DNA of 64,000 nt from Phytopseudomonas straminea (lineage in GTDB: Bacteria > Pseudomonadota > Gammaproteobacteria > Pseudomonadales > Pseudomonadaceae), in contig NZ_FOMO01000012.1 of assembly GCF_900112645.1 (NCBI RefSeq), positions 47,845-111,844 on the forward strand, in the 5' to 3' direction. Positions 1 to 7,979 of the stretch are shown here, one piece after another. The stretch's first letter is position 1; each line of letters opens with the position of its first letter. A program made the position numbers and the translations under genes. The notes under the pieces are model-generated. The model searched no databases and was not told where the DNA came from. It was given only the letters and a program-made list of their open reading frames with translations.

Positions 1-3
1 GAA

Positions 4-690
4 ATGAACGGATCATCCCAGGCCAGCCAAACGCCCGAGGCGCGCAAACAGGCCTCCATCGCCCGCCTCAAGGCGGCCGGCATCCCCTATATCGAGCACC
101 TGCCCTGCATCGAGAGCGCCAGCGAAGTGCGCGTGCGCAGCGCCGAGGAAATTGCCCGCCGCGCCATCGCCTGCCTGATCGCCATCCAGGCAGCCTGCGA
201 CCGCCAGGCCGGCCAGTACACCCCGGACACTGCTCGCTGGTGCCAGGACTTGCTGGAGCAGTACGGCATCAATGGGCTGACGCCCAATGAAGTGCGCATC
301 CTCAGCAACGGGGGTGGCGAGCAGGATGTCGTCAACATGGTCTGGAAGTACGAAGCCTACTGGGTGCTGCTGTGGGCGCTGGGCGTGGTAGAGGAGCTGG
401 ATTTCCCGGACCACGCCATCGACTGCGACTTCGCTATCCAGGCCGTGGCCCAACACCAGGACTTCGCTGCCTTCATGGCGCAGACGAAAATGCGCGACAT
501 CGCCAGCATCCTCGACGAAGCCGACCTGATCTACCACTACCACTGGGCCTGCGTGGACGCCCGCCTCAAGCAGGCGCCGATGCCCGCCGGCCTCAACTCC
601 AGCGTAGTCATGGAGCGCCACGCGGCCTTAAACTGGCTTATCGACAACGACGGCCAGGACGACTGGGACAACCCGGACGTCAGCACCTGA
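4..690 (+). CDS. DUF4272 domain protein, function unknown
   Basis: A 228-residue soluble protein with no signal peptide or membrane segment. The sequence, with its conserved VVNMVWKYEAYWVLLWALG stretch in the middle and acidic C-terminus, resembles the DUF4272 family, whose biochemical role is not known. In P. aeruginosa a similar hypothetical gene (PA4849) sits between accBC and prmA, and this gene lies just upstream of prmA here with 66 bases between them. The window begins only three bases before the ATG, so an upstream start and the ribosome-binding site cannot be judged. Coding is well supported by length and neighbours; the function is not. Confidence 0.8.
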   Translation: MNGSSQASQTPEARKQASIARLKAAGIPYIEHLPCIESASEVRVRSAEEIARRAIACLIAIQAACDRQAGQYTPDTARWCQDLLEQYGINGLTPNEVRILSNGGGEQDVVNMVWKYEAYWVLLWALGVVEELDFPDHAIDCDFAIQAVAQHQDFAAFMAQTKMRDIASILDEADLIYHYHWACVDARLKQAPMPAGLNSSVVMERHAALNWLIDNDGQDDWDNPDVST

Positions 691-756
691 ACCCGCCCGC
701 GACTATCATCTGCCGCCGCCAGCCCTGCGCTTGCGGCCGCCCCACCGGAGCTTCCC

Positions 757-1635
757 ATGCCCTGGCTACAACTGCGCCTCGCCATCACCCCCGAGCAGGC
801 GCCCACTTATGAGGATGCCCTGCTGGAAGTCGGCGCGGTGTCCGTCACCTTCATGGATGCCGAAGACCAACCGATCTTCGAGCCCGACTTGGGCACCACG
901 CCGCTGTGGAGCCACACCCATCTGCTCGCTCTGTTCGAGGCTGATACCGACGCCGACGCGCTGGTCGCGCACCTGCAGTTGCTCACCGACGGCGCGCTTC
1001 CCGAGCACCAGATCGAGCATATCGAAGACCAGGACTGGGAACGCAGCTGGATGGACGGCTTCGCGCCGATGCGCTTCGGCCAGCGTCTGTGGATCGTGCC
1101 CAGCTGGCACGAGGCGCCGCAGCCGGACGCGGTGAACCTGCTGCTCGACCCGGGCCTGGCGTTCGGCACCGGCACCCACCCGACCACTTCGCTGTGCCTG
1201 CAGTGGCTCGACGCCCAACCACTGGAAGGCTGCAGCGTGCTGGACTTCGGTTGCGGCTCGGGCATCCTGGCCATCGCCGCCCTGCTGCTCGGCGCGCCGC
1301 GGGCGGTGGGCACGGATATCGACCCGCAAGCCCTGGAAGCCTCACGCGACAATGCGCAGCGCAACAGCATCGCCGACGAGCGCTTTCCGGTCTACCTACC
1401 AGCCGACCTGCCCCAGGAGCCGGCGGACGTGGTGGTCGCCAACATCCTTGCCGGCCCGCTGGTCAGCCTGGCGCCGCAGATCACCAGCCTGGTCAAGCCA
1501 GGCGGCCGCCTGGCGCTGTCGGGCATCCTCGCCGAACAGGCCGACGAAGTGCGCGCCGCCTACGCCGCCGACTTCGACCTCGACCCGACCGCCGTTCAGG
1601 ACGGCTGGGTGCGCATCAGCGGCGTTCGCCGTTAA
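757..1635 (+). CDS. prmA: Ribosomal protein L11 methyltransferase
   Basis: PrmA transfers methyl groups from S-adenosylmethionine to ribosomal protein L11 in the cytoplasm. The 292-residue length matches the family. An N-terminal L11-recognition domain is followed by a class I SAM-binding fold: LAFGTGTHPTT around residue 135, the glycine-rich VLDFGCGSG near residue 160, and NILAGPL near residue 228, which is the PrmA signature. The start is supported by GGAG six bases upstream of the ATG. It follows the DUF4272 gene on the same strand, as in P. aeruginosa. Confidence 0.97.
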   Translation: MPWLQLRLAITPEQAPTYEDALLEVGAVSVTFMDAEDQPIFEPDLGTTPLWSHTHLLALFEADTDADALVAHLQLLTDGALPEHQIEHIEDQDWERSWMDGFAPMRFGQRLWIVPSWHEAPQPDAVNLLLDPGLAFGTGTHPTTSLCLQWLDAQPLEGCSVLDFGCGSGILAIAALLLGAPRAVGTDIDPQALEASRDNAQRNSIADERFPVYLPADLPQEPADVVVANILAGPLVSLAPQITSLVKPGGRLALSGILAEQADEVRAAYAADFDLDPTAVQDGWVRISGVRR

Positions 1636-1645
1636 GCACGCAAAC

Positions 1646-1675
1646 GTGCCGTGTCTGCGCGTGCGGACACGGCAC
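1646..1675 (+). terminator. Hairpin after prmA, probable terminator
   Basis: GTGCCGTGTC (1646-1655) pairs perfectly with GACACGGCAC (1666-1675) around a ten-base loop. It starts eleven bases after the prmA stop. Only a mixed T-rich stretch follows, so termination strength is uncertain. Confidence 0.55.
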
Positions 1676-1749
1676 TTAATGCTGCTTTTGCAATCTGTTG
1701 GGTTAGACTATTGCCCCGTTTTTGCCGCCCTGCGGCCGTCGGATGACGC

Positions 1750-3135
1750 ATGACCGAAAGCTTCGTGACCCAATGCCCGAACTGCAGCACCAGTTTCCGC
1801 GTGAACCTGGCCCAGCTTGCCGTTGCCCAGGGCTCGGTACGCTGCGGCGCCTGCCTGCAGGTATTCAATGCCGCCCGCCAGTTGCGCGAGCAGGGTCATC
1901 ACATTCCGGACATGCGCGCCGCAGCGCCCGCTACACCCGTGCCCGCCGCAACGCCCAAGCACCCTGCACCTGCACCTGCACCTGCACCTGCACCTGCACC
2001 GAGCATGGCAGCCGTACCACCGCCCGCTGCCAAGCCGCGCGGCAAGGCCGACGACGGCACGCTGTGGATTCACGACGACCTCGATCTCGACAGCCTGGAC
2101 CTCGACGAGGAGCTGGCCAAGCTCGAAGCTCAGGAACAGCAACTGTCGCGCCAGTTCCTCGAGCTCGACCTACCGACCCGGCAGACGCCGCGCTTCGACG
2201 ATCAGGACGATGACGAGCCCGGCGAAGACGAGCGCTGGGCCGAAGCGCTGCTGCGCGACGACCCGCCCGTGAGCAAGCTGGAGCTCGAGCCTATCGACGA
2301 GCCTAAAGTGCCGAGCATCGATTTCGGCCAGCCGCCGCCCGCCAAGACACCGGAAAGCGTGCCGCCGATCCCCAGGACGCCGCGCCTGCGCGATGTGCTC
2401 GCCACGCCAAAGCCCGCTGCACCGACCCGCGAGGAGCCGGAGCCAGAGCTGGAGCCGACCTTCAGCCTCAGCGCCGAACGCGACGACGAGCCAGAGCCGA
2501 CACCACTCCTTGACCACGATGAGCCCGAGGCACCAGCACCTGCGCCCAAGGGCGCGAAAGTAAGGCCGCGCAGCGAGCCGAACCTGCGCGGTGAAGCGCT
2601 GTTCGAGCTGGAAGAGGAACCGCTGCAGCTCGATTGGCGCCCGCCGCGCAAGCCCTGGGGCCGCTGGATCGCCTGGAGCCTGCTCAATCTGCTGGCGGCC
2701 GCCGCGCTGGCCGGGCAATACGTGATCTATCACTACGCCGAGCTTGCCCGCCAGGATCAGTACCGCCCCTGGTTCGAGCAGATCTGCCCGACCATCGGCT
2801 GCACCCTGCCCTCCAAGGTAGATATCGAGCAGATCAAGAGCAGCAACCTGGTGGTACGCAGCCATCCGGAATTCAGCGGCGCCCTGGTCGTGGACGCGAT
2901 CCTCTACAACCGTGCGTCGTTCTCCCAGCCATTTCCGCTGCTGGAGATGCGCTTCGCCGATATGAATGGCCAGCTGATCGCCAGCCGCCGCTTCAAGCCC
3001 AGCGAATACCTGGCCGGTGAACTGGCCGGCCAGGCGGAAATGCCGCCGCAGACGCCGATTCATATCGCCCTGGACATTCTCGATCCGGGCCCACGCGCGG
3101 TGAACTACAGCCTCAACTTCCACTCGCCGGAGTGA
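1750..3135 (+). CDS. Zinc-ribbon, single-span DUF3426 membrane protein
   Basis: A 461-residue protein with three parts. An N-terminal MJ0042-type zinc ribbon (CPNC at residues 9-12, CGAC about 23 residues later) is followed by a long proline- and acid-rich, probably disordered region (about residues 55-295). A single membrane segment near residues 305-328 then leads into a C-terminal DUF3426 domain containing the short cysteine loop CPTIGC. It corresponds to PAO1 PA4851. The family has no assigned reaction; the layout suggests a cytoplasmic metal-binding head anchored to the inner membrane with a periplasmic domain. The linker carries an in-frame hexamer repeat encoding Pro-Ala. The start is preceded by GGATGA. 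Confidence 0.88.
   Translation: MTESFVTQCPNCSTSFRVNLAQLAVAQGSVRCGACLQVFNAARQLREQGHHIPDMRAAAPATPVPAATPKHPAPAPAPAPAPAPSMAAVPPPAAKPRGKADDGTLWIHDDLDLDSLDLDEELAKLEAQEQQLSRQFLELDLPTRQTPRFDDQDDDEPGEDERWAEALLRDDPPVSKLELEPIDEPKVPSIDFGQPPPAKTPESVPPIPRTPRLRDVLATPKPAAPTREEPEPELEPTFSLSAERDDEPEPTPLLDHDEPEAPAPAPKGAKVRPRSEPNLRGEALFELEEEPLQLDWRPPRKPWGRWIAWSLLNLLAAAALAGQYVIYHYAELARQDQYRPWFEQICPTIGCTLPSKVDIEQIKSSNLVVRSHPEFSGALVVDAILYNRASFSQPFPLLEMRFADMNGQLIASRRFKPSEYLAGELAGQAEMPPQTPIHIALDILDPGPRAVNYSLNFHSPE
1963..2000 (+). repeat. In-frame CCTGCA hexanucleotide tandem repeat
   Basis: Six consecutive copies of CCTGCA run from 1963 to 1998, followed by CC. They encode alternating Pro-Ala in the linker of the DUF3426 protein. 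Gain or loss of a unit would keep the reading frame. Confidence 0.95.
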
Positions 3136-3150
3136 TACCGGGCAACCGAT

Positions 3151-3176
3151 AGACGGCCGCACAACGCAGGCCGTCT
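3151..3176 (+). terminator. Hairpin after the DUF3426 gene
   Basis: AGACGGCC (3151-3158) pairs with GGCCGTCT (3169-3176) across a ten-base loop, 15 bases after the stop codon. There is no T-run, so it may be a weak terminator or an RNA-stabilising stem. Confidence 0.45.
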
Positions 3177-3245
3177 GCATCGCGGCCGCCCGCCAGCGCG
3201 ACCGGGCACCGCACCCCAGCTGTTCAGATTTTGTTCAAAACCACC

Positions 3246-3274
3246 TTTATCCGGTCATTGAGAGCGGGTATGAT
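3246..3274 (+). promoter_or_regulatory. Candidate promoter of dusB-fis
   Basis: A good -10 hexamer TATGAT lies at 3269-3274, 17 bases after a weak -35 TTTATC, in an AT-richer patch upstream of dusB. It is about 60 bases before the dusB ATG. Inferred from sequence only. Confidence 0.4.
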
Positions 3275-3334
3275 CACCCCCCTTTCGCACCCTCCTACGG
3301 TCTCAACAGCACGTCTCTTGAGCAGGGAAGCCCT

Positions 3335-4333
3335 ATGTCGGCGCTAAGCATCGGCCCCTATACATTGCCCAATCGACTGATCCTGGCCCCCATGGCCGGC
3401 GTCACCGATCAGCCATTCCGGCAGCTGTGCCGGCGCCTCGGCGCCGGCATGGTGGTCTCGGAAATGGTCACCAGCGATGTACGCCTGTGGAATACGCGCA
3501 AGTCGAGCCTGCGCATGATCCACAGCGGCGATCCGGAACCACGTTCCGTGCAGATCGCCGGTGGCGACCCGCAGATGCTCGCCGAGGCAGCCCGCGCCAA
3601 CGTGCAGCTGGGCGCCCAGATCATCGACATCAACATGGGCTGCCCGGCCAAGAAGGTGTGCAACAAGGCGGCCGGCTCCGCCCTGCTCAAGGATCAGCCG
3701 CTGGTACAGGCGATCCTCGAAGCGGTGGTCGCCGCCGTCGACGTCCCGGTGACCTTGAAGATTCGCACCGGCTGGGACCGTCAGAACAAGAACGGCGTCG
3801 AGGTCGCGCGCATCGCCGAGCAGTGCGGCATCGTCGCCCTGGCCGTGCATGGCCGCACTCGCGCCGACCTGTACACCGGCGAAGCCGAGTACGACACCAT
3901 CGCCGCGATCAAGCAGGCCGTATCGATTCCGGTACTGGCCAATGGCGACATCGATTCACCGGAAAAGGCCGCCCATGTGCTGGCCACCACCGGTGCCGAT
4001 GGTCTGCTGATCGGCCGGGCGGCCCAGGGCCGCCCGTGGATTTTCAGAGAAATTGAGCATTACCTGCGCACCGGAGCCCATTGCCCGGCCCCTGCGCTGG
4101 CCGAGATCGAACGCATCCTGCTCGAGCATCTGGCTGCCCTGCACGCCTTCTATGGCGATGTGATGGGCGTGCGCATCGCTCGCAAGCACGTGGGCTGGTA
4201 CCTCGCGACGCTGCCCGGCGCCCGCGAATTCCGTGCCCAGTTCAACCGTCTCGACAGCCAGGAGGCGCAATGTGCAAGCGTTCGCCAGTTCTTCGGTGAG
4301 CGCTATAACGACGAAAAAGAGGCTGCCGCATGA
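3335..4333 (+). CDS. dusB: tRNA-dihydrouridine synthase B
   Basis: FMN-dependent enzyme that reduces uridine to dihydrouridine in the tRNA D-loop. The 332-residue protein has the N-terminal APMAGVTDQPFR signature, the catalytic cysteine in INMGCPAKK (C103), the FMN-barrel motif HGRTR, and the phosphate-binding stretch GADGLLIGRAAQGRPW. It overlaps the next gene, fis, by four bases (ATGA), the conserved dusB-fis arrangement of gammaproteobacteria. The gene is therefore probably co-transcribed and translationally coupled with fis. Confidence 0.97.
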   Translation: MSALSIGPYTLPNRLILAPMAGVTDQPFRQLCRRLGAGMVVSEMVTSDVRLWNTRKSSLRMIHSGDPEPRSVQIAGGDPQMLAEAARANVQLGAQIIDINMGCPAKKVCNKAAGSALLKDQPLVQAILEAVVAAVDVPVTLKIRTGWDRQNKNGVEVARIAEQCGIVALAVHGRTRADLYTGEAEYDTIAAIKQAVSIPVLANGDIDSPEKAAHVLATTGADGLLIGRAAQGRPWIFREIEHYLRTGAHCPAPALAEIERILLEHLAALHAFYGDVMGVRIARKHVGWYLATLPGAREFRAQFNRLDSQEAQCASVRQFFGERYNDEKEAAA

Positions 4334-4650
4334 CACTGTTGACCGAGACTTTAGGAAGTGGGATTGCACCCGTGAGCGACAACACCAGTTTGAAACAGCA
4401 CCTCAACACACCGAGCGAAGAAGGCCAGACCCTGCGCGGCAGCGTCGAGAAAGCCCTGCACAACTACTTCGCTCACCTTGAGGGCGCAGACGTCACCGAC
4501 GTCTACAACCTGGTGCTCACCGAAGTGGAAGCCCCGCTGCTGGAGACCGTCATGAACTACGTGAAGGGCAACCAGACCAAGGCCTCGGAGCTGCTGGGCC
4601 TGAACCGCGGCACCCTGCGCAAGAAGCTCAAGCAGTACGATCTGCTGTAA
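4330..4650 (+). CDS. fis: DNA-binding protein Fis
   Basis: Small nucleoid-associated protein and global regulator that bends DNA and activates stable-RNA promoters. The 106 residues match the Pseudomonas Fis length. The C-terminal helix-turn-helix is clear (NQTKASELLGLNRGTLRKKL, about residues 80-99), preceded by a dimerisation helix. The ATG overlaps the dusB stop. A strong intrinsic terminator follows 20 bases after the stop, so dusB-fis ends there and purH is a separate unit. Confidence 0.97.
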   Translation: MTLLTETLGSGIAPVSDNTSLKQHLNTPSEEGQTLRGSVEKALHNYFAHLEGADVTDVYNLVLTEVEAPLLETVMNYVKGNQTKASELLGLNRGTLRKKLKQYDLL

Positions 4651-4670
4651 CTCACCGAAATCCTGAAGAA

Positions 4671-4697
4671 GGGCGGCTCTGATCAGCCGCCCTTTTT
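4671..4697 (+). terminator. Intrinsic terminator of dusB-fis
   Basis: An eight-base GC-rich stem GGGCGGCT/AGCCGCCC (4671-4678 with 4685-4692), a six-base loop and TTTTT immediately after. This is a textbook rho-independent terminator 20 bases after the fis stop. Confidence 0.92.
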
Positions 4698-4725
4698 ACT
4701 GATTCCCCTGCTGATGGATCCTGTA

Positions 4726-6330
4726 ATGACCGACCAGACCACCCGCCTCCCCATCCGCCGTGCGCTGATCAGCGTGTCCGACAAGACCGGCATCCTCGAA
4801 TTCGCCCGCGAGCTCGTCGCCCTCAACGTGGAAATCCTCTCCACTGGCGGCACCTACAAGCTGCTCAAGGACAACGGCGTGGCAGCAGTGGAAGTGGCCG
4901 ACTACACCGGCTTCCCGGAAATGATGGACGGGCGGGTGAAGACCCTGCACCCGAAAATCCACGGTGGCATCCTCGGCCGCCGCGCCCTCGACGGCGCGGT
5001 GATGGACGAGCACGGCATCAAGCCGATCGACCTGGTGGCGGTCAACCTGTACCCCTTCGCCGCCACCGTCGCCAAACCGGGCTGTGACCTGGCCGATGCC
5101 ATCGAGAACATCGATATCGGCGGGCCGACCATGGTGCGTTCGGCCGCCAAGAACCACAAAGACGTGGCCATCGTGGTCAATGCCGGTGACTACAAGGCCG
5201 TCATCGACTCCCTGAAAATCGGTGGCCTGTGCTATGCCCAGCGCTTCGACCTGGCCCTCAAGGCCTTCGAGCACACCGCCGCCTACGACGGCATGATCGC
5301 CAACTACCTGGGCACCATCGACCAGGGCCGCGATACCCTCTCTACCGAAGACCGCAGCCTGTTCCCGCGCACCTTCACCACCCAGTTCGTCAAATCGCAG
5401 GACATGCGTTACGGCGAGAACCCGCACCAGCAGGCGGCGTTCTACGTCGAGCATGCCGACGAGGCCTGCGTGGCCACCGCCGTGCAGCTGCAGGGCAAGG
5501 AACTGTCGTTCAACAACGTGGCCGACACCGACGCCGCGCTGGAATGTGTGAAGAGCTTCGTCAAGCCGGCCTGCGTGATCGTCAAGCACGCCAACCCGTG
5601 CGGCGTCGCCGTGGTGCCGGAAGACGAAGGCGGCATCCGCAAGGCCTACGACCTGGCCTACGCCACCGACACCGAGTCGGCGTTCGGCGGCATCATCGCC
5701 TTCAACCGCGAGCTGGATGGCGAAACCGCCAAGGCTATCGTCGAGCGCCAGTTCGTCGAAGTGATCATTGCCCCGAAAATCAGCGCCGCCGCCCGTGAAG
5801 TGGTCGCTGCCAAGGCCAACGTGCGTCTGCTCGAATGCGGCGAGTGGCCGGCCGAGCGTGCGCCGGGCTGGGACTACAAGCGCGTCAACGGCGGCCTGCT
5901 GGTACAGAGCCGTGATATCGGCATGATCAAGGCCGAAGACCTGAAGATCGTCACCCAGCGCGCGCCGAGCGAACAAGAGATCCATGACCTGATCTTCGCC
6001 TGGAAAGTGGCCAAGTTCGTCAAATCCAACGCCATCGTGTACGCCAAGAACCGCCAGACCGTCGGCGTCGGCGCGGGTCAGATGAGCCGCGTCAACTCCG
6101 CGCGCATCGCCGCCATCAAGGCCGAGCACGCCGGCCTGCCGGTACCGGGCGCGGTGATGGCCTCGGACGCCTTCTTCCCCTTCCGCGACGGCATCGACAA
6201 CGCCGCCAAGGCCGGCATCACCGCGGTGATCCAGCCCGGTGGCTCGATGCGCGACAACGAAGTGATCGCCGCCGCCGATGAAGCAGGCATTGCCATGGTG
6301 TTCACCGGCATGCGCCACTTTAGGCACTAA
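4726..6330 (+). CDS. purH: Bifunctional AICAR formyltransferase/IMP cyclohydrolase
   Basis: Catalyses the last two steps of IMP synthesis. The N-terminal IMP cyclohydrolase domain (about residues 1-140, with ALISVSDKTGI and STGGTYK) is followed by the AICAR transformylase domain containing the KHANPCGVA motif. From the chosen ATG the protein is 534 residues, the usual length. An in-frame ATG twelve bases earlier (4714) would add four residues; 4726 is preferred because GGA lies seven bases upstream and MTDQT fits the family start as remembered. purD follows after about 200 bases. Confidence 0.96.
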   Translation: MTDQTTRLPIRRALISVSDKTGILEFARELVALNVEILSTGGTYKLLKDNGVAAVEVADYTGFPEMMDGRVKTLHPKIHGGILGRRALDGAVMDEHGIKPIDLVAVNLYPFAATVAKPGCDLADAIENIDIGGPTMVRSAAKNHKDVAIVVNAGDYKAVIDSLKIGGLCYAQRFDLALKAFEHTAAYDGMIANYLGTIDQGRDTLSTEDRSLFPRTFTTQFVKSQDMRYGENPHQQAAFYVEHADEACVATAVQLQGKELSFNNVADTDAALECVKSFVKPACVIVKHANPCGVAVVPEDEGGIRKAYDLAYATDTESAFGGIIAFNRELDGETAKAIVERQFVEVIIAPKISAAAREVVAAKANVRLLECGEWPAERAPGWDYKRVNGGLLVQSRDIGMIKAEDLKIVTQRAPSEQEIHDLIFAWKVAKFVKSNAIVYAKNRQTVGVGAGQMSRVNSARIAAIKAEHAGLPVPGAVMASDAFFPFRDGIDNAAKAGITAVIQPGGSMRDNEVIAAADEAGIAMVFTGMRHFRH

Positions 6331-6363
6331 ATCGGCCGCACTGAAACCGGCATCTGCGTTGTT

Positions 6364-6423
6364 GCCCCGGGTTCCGCCAATGCTCATTGCCAATAGGCAA
6401 CTCCGCTTGTCGAAACCCGGGGC
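6364..6423. repeat. Intergenic inverted repeat (GCCCCGGGTT arms)
   Basis: GCCCCGGGTT (6364-6373) and AACCCGGGGC (6414-6423) are perfect inverted arms around a 40-base spacer between purH and purD. Sequences of the GCCCGGGTT type are common dispersed intergenic repeats in Pseudomonas; that assignment is from memory. Confidence 0.6.
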
Positions 6424-6465
6424 GCCTAGCATCTACCGGCTTCATCGCGACCTCGGAATTTGTAG

Positions 6466-6491
6466 GGTGGATAGCGCTTTTCCTATCCACC
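6466..6491. repeat. Intergenic hairpin repeat (GGTGGATAG arms)
   Basis: GGTGGATAG (6466-6474) pairs with CTATCCACC (6483-6491) around an eight-base loop, 37 bases before the purD start. The TAGGGTGGATAG family is a frequent intergenic element in Pseudomonas genomes. As RNA it would fold just upstream of the purD ribosome-binding site. Confidence 0.6.
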
Positions 6492-6528
6492 AAACGGGCC
6501 AGCGGCCCGCCTCCATTGGGAGAGAGAC

Positions 6529-7818
6529 ATGAACGTATTGATCATCGGCAGCGGCGGTCGTGAACACGCCCTGGCCTGGAAAGTGGCGCAGGACAAGCGC
6601 GTCGCCAAGGTATTCGTCGCCCCAGGCAACGCCGGCACCGCCACCGAAGCCAAATGCGAGAACGTGGCCATCGACGTGCTGGACATCCAGGCACTGGCCG
6701 ATTTCGCCGAGAAGAACGTGCAGCTGACCATCGTCGGCCCGGAAGCGCCGCTGGTGAAGGGCGTGGTCGACCTGTTCCGTTCCCGCGACCTGGACATCTT
6801 CGGCCCGACCGCCGCGGCGGCCCAGCTGGAAGGCTCCAAGGCCTTCACCAAGGATTTCCTGGCCCGTCAGAACATCCCGACCGCCGATTACCAGAACTTC
6901 ACCGAGGTCGAGCCGGCCCTGGCCTACCTGCGCGAGAAGGGCGCACCGATCGTCATTAAGGCCGACGGCCTGGCCGCCGGCAAGGGCGTGATCGTCGCCA
7001 TGACCCTGAGTGAGGCTGAAGAGGCGGTACGCGACATGCTCTCCGGCAACGCCTTCGGTGACGCCGGCGCCCGCGTGGTGATCGAGGAATTCCTCGATGG
7101 CGAGGAAGCCAGCTTCATCGTCATGGTCGACGGCCAGAACGTGCTGCCGATGGCTACCAGCCAGGACCACAAGCGCGTTGGCGACGCCGACAGCGGCCCG
7201 AACACCGGCGGCATGGGCGCCTACTCGCCGGCTCCGGTGGTCACCGCCGAGGTGCACAAGCGGGTGATGGACGAAGTCATCTACCCGACCGTGCGCGGCA
7301 TGGCGGCCGAAGGCAACGTCTACACCGGCTTCCTCTACGCCGGCCTGATGATCGACAAATCCGGCGCGCCGAAGGTCATCGAGTTCAACTGCCGCTTCGG
7401 CGACCCGGAAACCCAGCCGATCATGGTGCGCCTGGAAAGCTCCCTGGTGCTGCTGGTCGAAGCCGCACTGGCCAAGGCGCTGGACAAGGTCGAAGCGACC
7501 TGGGACCCGCGCCCGACCGTGGGCGTGGTGCTGGCCGCCGGCGGCTACCCGGGCGACTACGCCAAGGGTGACGTGATCGAAGGCCTGGACGACGCTGCTC
7601 AGCTGGAAGGCAAGGTGTTCCATGCCGGAACTGCGCTCAAGGATGGCCAGGTGGTCACCGCCGGCGGCCGCGTACTGTGCGCCACCGCCATCGGCGCAAG
7701 CGTGGCGGATGCCCAGCAGCAGGCCTACCGCCTGGCCGCGAAGATCCGCTGGAACGGCATGTTCCACCGCAACGACATCGGCTACCGGGCCATCGCCCGC
7801 GAGCGTGGCGACAACTGA
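6529..7818 (+). CDS. purD: Phosphoribosylamine-glycine ligase (GARS)
   Basis: Second step of de novo purine synthesis: ATP-dependent joining of glycine to 5-phosphoribosylamine. The 429-residue length is standard. Visible are the N-terminal VLIIGSGGREHALAWK, the ATP-grasp core (VIKADGLAAGKGV near residue 142, FNCRFGDPETQ near residue 285) and the C-terminal GGYPGDY loop. A purine-rich GGGAGAGAG precedes the ATG. It follows purH on the same strand but is separated by two hairpin repeats. Confidence 0.97.
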   Translation: MNVLIIGSGGREHALAWKVAQDKRVAKVFVAPGNAGTATEAKCENVAIDVLDIQALADFAEKNVQLTIVGPEAPLVKGVVDLFRSRDLDIFGPTAAAAQLEGSKAFTKDFLARQNIPTADYQNFTEVEPALAYLREKGAPIVIKADGLAAGKGVIVAMTLSEAEEAVRDMLSGNAFGDAGARVVIEEFLDGEEASFIVMVDGQNVLPMATSQDHKRVGDADSGPNTGGMGAYSPAPVVTAEVHKRVMDEVIYPTVRGMAAEGNVYTGFLYAGLMIDKSGAPKVIEFNCRFGDPETQPIMVRLESSLVLLVEAALAKALDKVEATWDPRPTVGVVLAAGGYPGDYAKGDVIEGLDDAAQLEGKVFHAGTALKDGQVVTAGGRVLCATAIGASVADAQQQAYRLAAKIRWNGMFHRNDIGYRAIARERGDN

Positions 7819-7943
7819 TGTAACACGATGGCGGCATCAAGCGCTGCCGCCCATCGGCAATACCACAGCTGGGCCGCTCAACCACGCGGCTCGGCTGGCA
7901 GGATAGGCTTTCAGCTCGCATAGTCGGCGCCACACCGGCTGAC

Positions 7944-7949
7944 TATAAT
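7944..7949 (+). promoter_or_regulatory. Candidate -10 box of retS
   Basis: A perfect TATAAT at 7944-7949, 31 bases before the retS GTG. No convincing -35 hexamer lies 16-18 bases upstream, so promoter assignment is tentative. Confidence 0.4.
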
Positions 7950-7979
7950 CCGGTCGTATAACCTCAAAGGGATTGCCAC

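Noticed and set aside
1963..2000. Short tandem repeat considered as a CRISPR-like array
   Set aside because: Six-base units without spacers, in frame within a gene; no cas genes anywhere in the window.
4696..6432. A 578-codon minus-strand frame opposite purH
   Set aside because: Mirror of purH codon bias, rich in G, H, D and V without recognisable domains.
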